This document shows, piece after piece, positions 52,265-61,285 of a DNA stretch of 64,000 bases. Within the stretch, counting starts at the first letter, position 1; the number at the start of each line of letters is the position of its first letter. The notes beneath the pieces are model-generated. The model was not told the DNA's origin. It worked only from the letters and a program-made list of their open reading frames with translations, and did not search any database. The DNA comes from Phocaeicola massiliensis B84634 = Timone 84634 = DSM 17679 = JCM 13223 (GTDB lineage Bacteria > Bacteroidota > Bacteroidia > Bacteroidales > Bacteroidaceae). A program made the position numbers and the translations under genes. The stretch lies in the NCBI RefSeq assembly GCF_000382445.1, contig NZ_KB905472.1, positions 2,565,278 through 2,629,277 on the forward strand, in the 5' to 3' direction.

Positions 52265-54160
52265 ATGAACCAACATATACCCCTTTCTAATATAATTAAC
52301 AAACTACAACGCAAAGAGTTGTTACTAAAATTAGAATATGATTACGAAAAAGAGACTTTCAGGCAACAGACTGAAGCAATGGGCATTGAGCGCAAAGTGA
52401 AACGGGGTATGTGCTGGTATCCTATATCGGCAGGCAGAAGCTATTATAACTCATTGAACCAATTGGTTGTAGAAGTTGAAAGGCAAGAAGACAAAGACAT
52501 AGAACATGTATTTGAATTCGGCCGTCCGGTATGCTTTTTTACGCAAAATGCATCAGGCCAATTACATTATTTCAATTTTACGGCAACTGTCAACTACGTG
52601 AACGAAGACCGAATGGTAATCGTTCTCCCCTCGGCAGATGCATTGCTCAGCATACAGGCAACCGAGCGACAATTGGGAGTACAGCTTTATTTTGATGAAA
52701 CCAGTTACCGGTTGATGTTCGAAGCGTTGGGACAAGTCCTCAAGGCAAAAGGGAATCGTCTGGCAGAGTTACGTGAGATTTTTCATGGCAACCAAAAGGC
52801 GGAAACTTTCAGTTTCTGCTTCACCCGTTTCCCTTGGTTAAACAATACGCAGGAGGAAGCAGTAAATAAAGTGATGCATGCCAAAGATGTTGCTATAGTC
52901 CACGGTCCGCCCGGAACCGGTAAGACTACCACATTGGTAGAAGCCATTTACGAGACCCTTCACCGGGAAAATCAAGTGATGGTTTGCGCACAAAGCAATA
53001 TGGCTGTAGACTGGATTAGCGAGAAACTGGTGGACCGGGGCGTTCCCGTTCTCCGTATTGGTAATCCCACCCGCGTCAATGACAAAATGCTTGCTTTTAC
53101 CTATGAACGCCGTTTTGAAAGCCATCCCGATTATCCGCAATTATGGAGTATCCGAAAAGCAATACGCGAGCTCTACGGACGTTCGCGCAAAGGAGCGGAG
53201 CGTGAGAATATCCGACAGAAAATAAACTCACTGAAAGACCGTGCCACCGAACTGGAAATTCGCATCAACGAAGCATTGTTCGGCGAAGCACGTGTGATAG
53301 CCTGCACACTGGTAAGTTCCGCCAACAGAATATTGACAGGACGCAAATTCAGTACCTTATTCATAGACGAAGCCGCACAAGCTCTAGAGCCTGCCTGCTG
53401 GATTGCCATACGCAAAGCAGACCGTGTCATTCTGGCCGGTGATTATTGCCAGCTTCCTCCTACCATTAAATGCATGGAAGCAGCTCGTGGAGGATTAGAC
53501 CGGACACTGATGCAGGAGATTGCAGACAACAAACCCGACACTGTATCCTTGTTAAAGGTACAATATAGAATGAATGACGAAATTATGCGTTTCTCTTCAG
53601 AATGGTTCTATCAGGGTGAACTGAAATCAGCTCCCGAAGTAAAATATCGGAGTATATTGGACTATGACACACCGATAGAATGGATAAATACAGAAGGAAT
53701 GGAATGCAACGAAGAGTTTGTGGGTGAAAGCTTCGGCCGTATCAATAAAGAGGAGGCGGCACTCTCCATTTCCCAACTTACCAACTATATCAATAAAATA
53801 GGTAAAGACCGTTTTCTGGAAGAACGGATTGATGTGGGACTGATTTCTCCTTATAAAGCACAAGTACAATATCTCCGTCAACTGATAAAACGAGATGCTT
53901 TCTTCAAGCCTTACCGACACCTTATCACCATCAATACGGTAGATGGTTTTCAGGGACAGGAACGAGACGTTATCCTCATCAGTTTAGTACGTGCAAATGA
54001 AGAGGGACAAATTGGTTTTCTAAATGACTTGCGACGAATGAATGTAGCAATTACACGTGCACGCATGAAACTTATTATATTGGGAGATGCCTCTACGCTG
54101 ACTAAGCATCCGTTCTATAAGAAGTTATATGAATATATTTATTCGTTACAAACTCATTAA
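52265..54160 (+). CDS. UPF1/DNA2-like superfamily 1 helicase
   Basis: 631 aa. An N-terminal beta-barrel-like region (~30-150) precedes the helicase core: Walker A VHGPPGTGKTTT (~213-221), AQSNMAVDWI, Walker B LFIDEAAQALEP (near 370), AGDYCQLPPTIK, LKVQYRMNDEIM, VDGFQGQERDVILISLVR and NVAITRAR. This matches the UPF1/IGHMBP2-type 5'-3' RNA/DNA helicases, complete in length. Single gene, its partner unknown. Confidence 0.95.
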   Translation: MNQHIPLSNIINKLQRKELLLKLEYDYEKETFRQQTEAMGIERKVKRGMCWYPISAGRSYYNSLNQLVVEVERQEDKDIEHVFEFGRPVCFFTQNASGQLHYFNFTATVNYVNEDRMVIVLPSADALLSIQATERQLGVQLYFDETSYRLMFEALGQVLKAKGNRLAELREIFHGNQKAETFSFCFTRFPWLNNTQEEAVNKVMHAKDVAIVHGPPGTGKTTTLVEAIYETLHRENQVMVCAQSNMAVDWISEKLVDRGVPVLRIGNPTRVNDKMLAFTYERRFESHPDYPQLWSIRKAIRELYGRSRKGAERENIRQKINSLKDRATELEIRINEALFGEARVIACTLVSSANRILTGRKFSTLFIDEAAQALEPACWIAIRKADRVILAGDYCQLPPTIKCMEAARGGLDRTLMQEIADNKPDTVSLLKVQYRMNDEIMRFSSEWFYQGELKSAPEVKYRSILDYDTPIEWINTEGMECNEEFVGESFGRINKEEAALSISQLTNYINKIGKDRFLEERIDVGLISPYKAQVQYLRQLIKRDAFFKPYRHLITINTVDGFQGQERDVILISLVRANEEGQIGFLNDLRRMNVAITRARMKLIILGDASTLTKHPFYKKLYEYIYSLQTH

Positions 54161-54852
54161 AAAAGGCAAGATTCTTTTGTCAAACAACATGATTCAATGA
54201 CTTTGTGATAAACAAATTGGAATTATATTTCCGAATTACGAAAGAATCAACCATAGATCTAATAGCTTAAAGCAAAGGCAATACGCAGGCTTTTGACTGT
54301 TTGGGATTATATCAAAATGTTAATAATGCTGTTGCTTTGCTAGTAGGGGTGAGGTTTGCCCGCCTGAAAAGACTTGCTCTGTGTATTACTCCCAAGGTCG
54401 TGACATCTCCTTTTTGTCTATGCGGCTATTTTTTGAAGATGCCCTTTTCAGACGCCCTCACGCCGGAATTATTTTTATAAATCAATTAAAAGCAAGACTC
54501 AATAAAAAGTAGTGCTTGAAAACATAAGCCGCAGTAGTCTGATCGCTTAACAGGGCAATCTCCCCCTCATCCGCTACGACAACTACAACCGTTACACCCC
54601 ACAGAATGATTTCGGATACAACAGGGCTGATCCGAAATGAGCTTTATGAAGAAAATTATATAATCCTAAAATAACGGATACTTGCAGGAAGCCCCCTAAA
54701 CGGGTCTTTGCTATTTTTTTTTCGGATAACCATGCACATATTTTCAACAGAATGAAATGTGTATTTCCGTTTTGTACATTTTTTCTTCCGATAACCGCCT
54801 TTTTGCACCCACTTCCCCATCTGTTCCCTTTCTTTTTTCCCTATGTATTACC
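54161..54852. other. Long intergenic region with a MITE copy and a residual coding scrap
   Basis: Holds partial element copy B at 54310-54404. A 29-codon open stretch after a TAA near 54557 (LIRYDNYNRYTPQNDFGYNR, then ADPK and stop near 54640) looks like the tail of a lost protein, but I do not recognise it. TCCGATAACC and TCGGATAACC recur as similar short motifs near 54723 and 54787. No complete gene. Confidence 0.55.
54310..54404. repeat. Miniature inverted-repeat element, copy B (partial)
   Basis: Left end TATCAAAA (54310-54317), then AATGCTGTTGCTTTGCTAGT, GGGGTGAGGTTTGCCCGCC (degenerate left hairpin), TGTGTATTACTCCCAAGGTC and GTGAC. The right-hand hairpin and right end are missing. Blocks match copies A and C. 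Confidence 0.75.
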
Positions 54853-54860
54853 TATTTTTG
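54853..54860 (+). promoter_or_regulatory. -7 element for the first GH2 gene of the right-hand cluster
   Basis: TATTTTTG matches TAnnTTTG and lies 25 bp before the ATG at 54885; TTTC at 54829-54832 is a poor -33. The upstream ATG at 54843 lies before this box, so translation should start at 54885. Confidence 0.6.
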
Positions 54861-54884
54861 CATATCATCAAAACAAAGAAAATC

Positions 54885-57788
54885 ATGCTTAAAAAAGTTT
54901 TAGTTACACTTGGTCTGCTCTTCCTGTTAATATTATCCGGGAAAGCAACAGAAACAATAGTCCCCCGCCTCTCCCCACTGCCTGCCACCATACAAGGGCA
55001 AAAAATTTCACTAAACGGGGAATGGTATTTCCATCCGTCACTCAAAAGCGGATTCAATGGAACGGAAGACGTGAAAAACTGGAATACAATCCAAGTGCCC
55101 GGCGAATGGGTGATGCAAGGATTCGAAGTTAAAAAAGGGGAAGCCGCCGGATATGTCCGGAATTTCGCCCTACCTGCCTCATGGAAAGGTCAACGTATCA
55201 AGTTACGTTGCAATGCTGTGTACAGTGATTGCAAAGTGTTTGTCAACGGAAAAAAAGCCGGTTCCCATTTAGGCGGATTCACAGCATTCGAGCTGGATGT
55301 CACCGATTTGGTAACTTATGGAAAAACAAACCAAATAGCCCTTTCCGTTACCTCGGAAAGCATAGCCGATGCAACTTCCAATGCCTCCAACTACGCAGTC
55401 CATCCATTGGGCGGAATCACACGTGACATTTACTTGTTTGCCTTGCCCGAAGTAAATTTTTCCATGTTCCATGCCACTACATCATTCGATTCCACTTATA
55501 CCGATGCCATACTTAAAGCAGAAATCACCATTGCCAATGAATCAAAGGAAAAAGCAGATGGGCTGACTGTAAACTTTATCCTGAAAGATGCCGCCGGAAA
55601 GATTATCCCCTTGCCATCCGCCTCCTCTCCGGTACCGACAATCATCAATGGAAAAACAGAAACCATCAGTATATCCCTTCCCGTTACCAAGCCGGTAAAA
55701 TGGGATAGCGAACACCCATATCTGTACAGCCTGACGTGCCAATTAAAAAACAAGCAAAAAATCCTATCCGCCACAACCCGCCGCATAGGATTCCGACAAA
55801 TAGAAGTCCGAGGCAACCAAATCTTTGTCAACAACCATCCCATAAAGCTCCGTGGAGTCTGCCGGCACGAAGTTATGCCCTTACGCGGACGTTCACTTAA
55901 CAATGATATATGGCGCAAAGATGTCGAACTATTCCGTCGAGGCAATGTGAACTATATCCGCACTTCCCACTATCCACCCGATGAAGCACTGCTGGAAGCC
56001 TGTGACGAACTGGGTATGTTTGTCGAAGTAGAAGCTCCCTTCTGTTGGGCGCACCAAGCGGATGTACCCGCCGACAAGCACTATGACGTGCTGGTCAACC
56101 AGCATGTCGAAATGGTAAACCTGAACCGTAGCCACCCTTCCATCCTGATGTGGTCTATGGGAAACGAATCACTGAAATTCAAGGAATACTTCAAACAAGC
56201 ATCGGAAACAGTCAAACAGCTGGATCCTACCCGTCCTCGCATTTTCAGCCAGTGGGGACCGGATGCCGACGAAGGAACGCTTGAAATAACTAACCATCAT
56301 TACCCCGGCCCGGAAGGTCCCGACAAATACCGCCACTATAAACGCCCGGTAACTTTTGACGAATTCTGTCACCTGAACGCATACAACCGCCTGGAACTTG
56401 CCGCAGATCCCGGTTTGCGCAATATGTGGGGAAAATTATTAGACGCCATGTGGAATGATATGTACCACAGTCAAGGTGTTTTAGGAGGTGCCATCTGGGT
56501 AGGGATTGACGACACTTTCTTTCTGCCGGGCGAAAAAGCAGTAGGTTACGGCACTTGGGGAACCATAGACGGCTGGCGCCGCGAAAAGCCCGAATATTGG
56601 GGGATGAAAAAGGCATATAGTCCCGTTAAAATCTCCCTGAAAGGAAATATGGACCATGAAGGAAAGATACGGTTCCAAGTTGAAAACCGCCACCTTTTCA
56701 GTAACTTGGCAGAATGCCGTATAACCTGGGAAGCCGGTGGACAAGAAGGTAATATCACCGGTGACATCGCACCCCGTTCGGCAGGCGAATTGGAAATAAC
56801 CTTGCCGGAATCATTACGCCATACCGAGATGCTGAACCTGACCGTCACAGGAGTCCGCGGCTTTGAAATTGACCGTTATTGTTTCCGTATCTTACCCGAG
56901 AACAATGAATCACAATCCCCGAAACACCCGGCAGGCAAACTCACTTGCCAAGAATCGAAAGACCTTATCCGGATAAATGCAGGAAAATACCAGTTTGAGA
57001 TTAGCAAACGCAACGGACTCCTGACTGCTGCACACCAAGGTAAAAGTGTGTTGAACCAATCTCCCTCACTGATGGTACTCCCCTTGAACGGTGAAGGTGA
57101 AGGCATACAGATGACAGGCAAAAACCAGACTTTTGCGCCATTCAATCCGGTCTGTCAAAACTGGGTGGCGCAATCAGTAGAATGTATTGCAATGAAAGAA
57201 GTCATTGAAGTCAATATCCTGGGAAGTTACAAAGAAGCAGAAGGCAAGTTCAGCTATCGTTTTTACCCTGATGGAGAAATCACTGTATCATACAATTTTA
57301 CTTTATTGCAAGATATTTCTCCCCGGCAAACCGGACTTGTATTTACCGTTCCCCATTTCTATAACCAATTGGAATGGAAACGTAAAGGATATTGGAATGC
57401 CTACCCGAAAGATCATATCGGCGCTTTGGAAGGAACAGCAAAAGCTTTTGATGAAACATTGCCTGTATCCGGTCTGGCAGGACCTTCTAAAGAACCGACA
57501 ACGGCATGGTCTTTCGACCAGACAGCCAACGGCTCCAATATTTTCCGTTCAACCAAAGAGAATATATATACTGCCGTATTAAGTGGAAACGGAAAAGAAA
57601 GAATATCGGTACTATCGGACGGCACGCAACATTTCCGTGCCTGGATAGATGGCAACAATATACGCTTTTTGGTAGCTGATTATAATAATGCAGGTCGTGA
57701 TACTTATTTAGTGTCCCATGCACAGAAAGGATACAGGCCTTTACGCAAAGGTGACTCCATAAAAGGTGTGGTGAGACTAAGACTATAG
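54885..57788 (+). CDS. Glycoside hydrolase family 2 beta-galactosidase, exported
   Basis: 967 aa starting MLKKVLVTLG, with a signal peptide (residues ~1-20, ending SGKAT). LacZ-like domain order: jelly roll (~30-205), Ig-like (~210-310), TIM barrel (~315-590) with acid/base Glu428 (SMGNESLK) and nucleophile Glu493 (TFDEFCH), a second Ig-like domain, and a C-terminal Bgal_small_N-type beta-supersandwich (~710-967; YQFEISKRNGLLTA, FTVPHFYNQLEWKRKGYW). Likely a periplasmic beta-galactosidase for host or plant glycans; linkage unknown. It heads the cluster GH2-GH2-GH35. Confidence 0.94.
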   Translation: MLKKVLVTLGLLFLLILSGKATETIVPRLSPLPATIQGQKISLNGEWYFHPSLKSGFNGTEDVKNWNTIQVPGEWVMQGFEVKKGEAAGYVRNFALPASWKGQRIKLRCNAVYSDCKVFVNGKKAGSHLGGFTAFELDVTDLVTYGKTNQIALSVTSESIADATSNASNYAVHPLGGITRDIYLFALPEVNFSMFHATTSFDSTYTDAILKAEITIANESKEKADGLTVNFILKDAAGKIIPLPSASSPVPTIINGKTETISISLPVTKPVKWDSEHPYLYSLTCQLKNKQKILSATTRRIGFRQIEVRGNQIFVNNHPIKLRGVCRHEVMPLRGRSLNNDIWRKDVELFRRGNVNYIRTSHYPPDEALLEACDELGMFVEVEAPFCWAHQADVPADKHYDVLVNQHVEMVNLNRSHPSILMWSMGNESLKFKEYFKQASETVKQLDPTRPRIFSQWGPDADEGTLEITNHHYPGPEGPDKYRHYKRPVTFDEFCHLNAYNRLELAADPGLRNMWGKLLDAMWNDMYHSQGVLGGAIWVGIDDTFFLPGEKAVGYGTWGTIDGWRREKPEYWGMKKAYSPVKISLKGNMDHEGKIRFQVENRHLFSNLAECRITWEAGGQEGNITGDIAPRSAGELEITLPESLRHTEMLNLTVTGVRGFEIDRYCFRILPENNESQSPKHPAGKLTCQESKDLIRINAGKYQFEISKRNGLLTAAHQGKSVLNQSPSLMVLPLNGEGEGIQMTGKNQTFAPFNPVCQNWVAQSVECIAMKEVIEVNILGSYKEAEGKFSYRFYPDGEITVSYNFTLLQDISPRQTGLVFTVPHFYNQLEWKRKGYWNAYPKDHIGALEGTAKAFDETLPVSGLAGPSKEPTTAWSFDQTANGSNIFRSTKENIYTAVLSGNGKERISVLSDGTQHFRAWIDGNNIRFLVADYNNAGRDTYLVSHAQKGYRPLRKGDSIKGVVRLRL

Positions 57789-57802
57789 CCTTTGGAGAAT
57801 TG

Positions 57803-57966
57803 TATCAAACCGTTGATAATGCTGTTATTTTGTCAATAAGGGCGAGGTTTACTCGCCCGAAAACAGTTTGTTTTGTGTATTCCCCCTCCAAGGTCGTGAC
57901 CGTTGCTTCGGGCAGCCCCCCCTACCCCAACAATTGACAATTTGATAGGCCATTTTAGTTTTGATA
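57803..57966. repeat. Miniature inverted-repeat element, copy C (both ends present)
   Basis: 164 bp bounded by TATCAAAC (57803-57810) and GTTTTGATA (57958-57966), which are inverted copies of each other apart from one base. Inside are GATAATGCTGTTATTTTG, the left hairpin GGGCGAG...CTCGCCC, CCAAGGTCGTGACCG and a decayed right hairpin (CGGGCAGCC only). It defines the full element and its terminal repeats. It fills about half of the 379-bp gap between the two GH2 genes; the rest is AT-rich with no gene. Confidence 0.8.
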
Positions 57967-58167
57967 CCCTTTTATTAAGAAAAAAACAAAGAGTTACACA
58001 AGATACTTTGATTATTAAGAACAAAGGTAATCATTATTCTGATTTACTTATTTTCAACAAAATAAAAAACAATAAGTCAATCAAAATTATGACATTTTAA
58101 ACCATAAACCAGCATTAATTTTCAACCACTGATTCGCATAAACAAGGAATTTTTAATCGAAAAATAT

Positions 58168-61131
58168 ATGATTGTTCAGAAAAGATATCTTCAAAAATGG
58201 TTACTCCTGCTGGCATTCAGCCTAAGCTCTGCCGGCGGATGGGCACAGACAGACAAGGTCTACACCTTCGAAACAGTCAAAACGTTATATGCCGGCTTAA
58301 ACCGAAAGCATTCGGTGGCACACACACCATCACCCTCCTACGTAAAAGGAGTAAACCAACCCATACACTCATTGAACGGCGATTGGTTATTTGCCTGTAA
58401 TGTAGAAAACATTCCGGGCAACGTGAGCAAACCGAATTTCAAATGGGAACCAATCAGCGTTCCATCGGAATGGTATATGGAATCATACCTGATTGAACCC
58501 GGAAAATGGGCCGGATATTACAAAGAGTTCGAACTCCCCGCCGATTGGAAAAAGCAAAAGACACTGATCCGTTTCGGAGCTGTTGAAAGCGAATGCCGGA
58601 TATACCTCAATGGGAAATATATAGGGGAACATACAGGTTCGATGACGCAATTTGAAAAAGAGTTAACCCCTTTCTTACTTTCCGGTAAAAACCGGCTGAC
58701 GGTCTATGTACGTAGCGAATCGTTAGCCAGCGGAATATCAAAAATATCCCATTATGCCAAGCACCAAGTCGGAGGAATATTACGAAATGTTGAATTGATT
58801 GCAATCCCACAAACGTATATCAACGATTTATATTGCGAAGCGCAATTATCTGATGATTTAAAGCAAGGCATATTAAATACTCACCTCTCAATATCCGGCA
58901 GACAGAAAAATCCCAAAATCGAAATCATCATCAGGGAAAGAGGTATCGAAGGATTATCCAAAGAGGCAAAAGAGATCTATCGGCAAAAAACTACGTTTAA
59001 GCAGTTGAAAAACATCGTTATCGATGCCCCTAAACTATGGCATGCAGAAACTCCTTTTTTATATACTGTTGAAGTCTCTCTCTTTGAGAATAATGAAAAA
59101 GTAGAGATCATACAAAGAAATTTCGGATTCAGGAAAATAGAAATCAAAGAGAATATTCTTTACGTAAATAATCTCCCTGTTAAATTAAGAGGTGTTTCTC
59201 GTCACGATATTTCCGCTTATGAAGGACGTGCCATTAAAGACACGGCTTCCTTACGCCGTGATATCGAACAGTTACGGAATGCCAATTGTAATTATATCCG
59301 TACTTCGCATTATCCTCCGGATAGTTATATGTTGGACTTATGTGACCGATACGGTATCTTTGTAGAAGATGAAGCACCAGTCTGCTGGGAGTCCGGAAAA
59401 GATTCGTATGACAGGATCAGCCAAATCTTTTACGGTTTCAAGTCAATGGTAGTCAGGGATCGGACACACCCTTGCATTCTACTTTGGTCTTTAGGAAATG
59501 AAAGCGAATGGAAGCCTAAATTTTACAACAACCTGCTACTGGCTAAAGAACTGGCATCCGGCATTCCGGTCAAATTCTCCCATTCGGAAACTCACGGAAT
59601 CATAAAAGCAACAGATATCGGAACTAAGCATTATCCGGGTTGGAAAGGACTAATGGCTTTCGAGAATTACTTCCGCCCGATCATATTCGGGGAAGCCCTC
59701 CATCTGAATTGCTACAATACTTCCGAGAACATAACAGATCCGGGACTAAGAGATATGTGGGGAGACTATCTTAAATATTTTGTCGATTTTATCCAAGAGT
59801 CACCTTCCATCACCGGACTAGGTATCTGGGGATGTACCGATGAGATATTCTACCCCAAAGAAAATGCTCCTTGCGGATACGGTCCTTGGGGAGTTGTCGA
59901 TGGATTCAGGAGAGAAAAACCGGAATTCTGGCATATGAAAATGAGCTACTCTCCTATCATTGTCACCAGTAAACATTTTGAAATATCCGGCAACGAGACA
60001 TTGATTACATTAGATAACAGATATAATACATTAAATACAAATCAGACGGATATTATCTGGAAAGACATGAAACAGCAAGGAGTTGTGACAACGGACATTC
60101 TTCCCGGAAGGCAGGGAACACTTCGTATACCTCACATTGTAAAAGGGGATACACTAACCCTCGTCATAAGGGATCGAAGAGGTTTTGACTTATCGACATG
60201 GAAAATCCCTAAAGTCTATTCCCCTTATTATGCTATCCCCGGATTGACAAAAGGGAAAGTACAGGTTCTTTCTTCCGATACATCCTATCAAATCATTTCA
60301 AAAAATATCCGATATGAGTTCTCTCGTAAAACGGGAACATTGGTTTCAATAATGAAAAATGGAGAACACATCATTACCGGACCGGCAATGGTGTATGCAA
60401 TACCCCATCTGAAAGAATACGAAGTCATTGATTATATTCCGCAGGAACAGACCGGAAAATTCCTCGGTTTTACCTCAGAACCTTTAAAGGATTGGAGATT
60501 TGAATCGGAGTCCATCGAACAGACTGATAAGGGTGTTTCCATCACTGTCCGTGGAAAATATGAAGAAAATCCGATTGAGCTCGTTTATTCTTTCGACAAT
60601 AACAACAGGCTAAGAATCGATTATATTCTGAATATATTCAAGATTGGTAACAGTATTCGCCAAATCGGTATAGGTTTCCACCTTCCTGACATCTATAATA
60701 CGTTGTATTGGAAACGAAAATCATTATGGAGTGTCTATCCGGATGACCATATCGGTCGCACCGAAGGAACGGCAAAAGCCTTTTATCCAGAAACTCAATC
60801 CGATTATCTCCGCCAAAGAACGATACCTGTACACGGTTTTAATAAAGACGGAAATAAATACGGCTCAAATGATTTCAGGTCGACAAAGCAAAATATCATA
60901 ATCGGCAAGCTGATCAATGAGAATGGAAATGCAGTAACAATCGAATCAAACGGGAAGCAACATCTCAGAGCCTGGGTTTTGCCCGATGCCACATCTTTTT
61001 TAGTAGCCAATTATTCCGATGCAGGCAATGAATTTTACCTCAATTACGATTCCAACAGGACAAGGTATCTAGATTCATATATCGCTGAAGATGGTGACAT
61101 AGCCGGATGGATACAGCTTAAATTCGATTAG
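58168..61131 (+). CDS. Glycoside hydrolase family 2 enzyme, second in cluster, exported
   Basis: 987 aa with a signal peptide (residues ~1-26, ending GGWAQ). Same five-domain architecture as the gene at 54885 and similar throughout (WAGYYKEFELP against AAGYVRNFALP; ISHYAKHQVGGI against NYAVHPLGGI). Acid/base Glu445 (SLGNESEW) and nucleophile Glu509 (IFGEALHLN). The barrel and tail differ enough to suggest another substrate linkage. A long leader of about 200 bp with the MITE copy precedes it, so it may have its own promoter. Confidence 0.93.
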   Translation: MIVQKRYLQKWLLLLAFSLSSAGGWAQTDKVYTFETVKTLYAGLNRKHSVAHTPSPSYVKGVNQPIHSLNGDWLFACNVENIPGNVSKPNFKWEPISVPSEWYMESYLIEPGKWAGYYKEFELPADWKKQKTLIRFGAVESECRIYLNGKYIGEHTGSMTQFEKELTPFLLSGKNRLTVYVRSESLASGISKISHYAKHQVGGILRNVELIAIPQTYINDLYCEAQLSDDLKQGILNTHLSISGRQKNPKIEIIIRERGIEGLSKEAKEIYRQKTTFKQLKNIVIDAPKLWHAETPFLYTVEVSLFENNEKVEIIQRNFGFRKIEIKENILYVNNLPVKLRGVSRHDISAYEGRAIKDTASLRRDIEQLRNANCNYIRTSHYPPDSYMLDLCDRYGIFVEDEAPVCWESGKDSYDRISQIFYGFKSMVVRDRTHPCILLWSLGNESEWKPKFYNNLLLAKELASGIPVKFSHSETHGIIKATDIGTKHYPGWKGLMAFENYFRPIIFGEALHLNCYNTSENITDPGLRDMWGDYLKYFVDFIQESPSITGLGIWGCTDEIFYPKENAPCGYGPWGVVDGFRREKPEFWHMKMSYSPIIVTSKHFEISGNETLITLDNRYNTLNTNQTDIIWKDMKQQGVVTTDILPGRQGTLRIPHIVKGDTLTLVIRDRRGFDLSTWKIPKVYSPYYAIPGLTKGKVQVLSSDTSYQIISKNIRYEFSRKTGTLVSIMKNGEHIITGPAMVYAIPHLKEYEVIDYIPQEQTGKFLGFTSEPLKDWRFESESIEQTDKGVSITVRGKYEENPIELVYSFDNNNRLRIDYILNIFKIGNSIRQIGIGFHLPDIYNTLYWKRKSLWSVYPDDHIGRTEGTAKAFYPETQSDYLRQRTIPVHGFNKDGNKYGSNDFRSTKQNIIIGKLINENGNAVTIESNGKQHLRAWVLPDATSFLVANYSDAGNEFYLNYDSNRTRYLDSYIAEDGDIAGWIQLKFD

Positions 61132-61177
61132 TTTTTACTTTTTCTCCTTGGGAATCATAATTGAAAAATAATAAGAA

Positions 61178-61239
61178 GTTGATAGATAATGCTGTCGTTT
61201 AGTTCGTAGGGGCGATGGGATAGCACGGTTTAGTTTTGA
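61178..61239. repeat. Miniature inverted-repeat element, copy D (internally deleted)
   Basis: GATAATGCTGTCGTTTAGTT (61184-61203) and CGTAGGGGCGATGGG match the left part of copies A-C, and TTTAGTTTTGA (61229-61239) matches their right end. The middle, including the second hairpin, is gone. It lies between the second GH2 gene and the GH35 gene. Confidence 0.7.
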
Positions 61240-61285
61240 CCCACTCCCTTTCCAACTACTGATGTTTATAAATTACATATGTATC

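Noticed and set aside
54843-54884. Upstream ATG as start of the first GH2 gene in the right-hand cluster
   Set aside because: It lies before the TATTTTTG promoter box and would put 14 residues in front of a good signal peptide.
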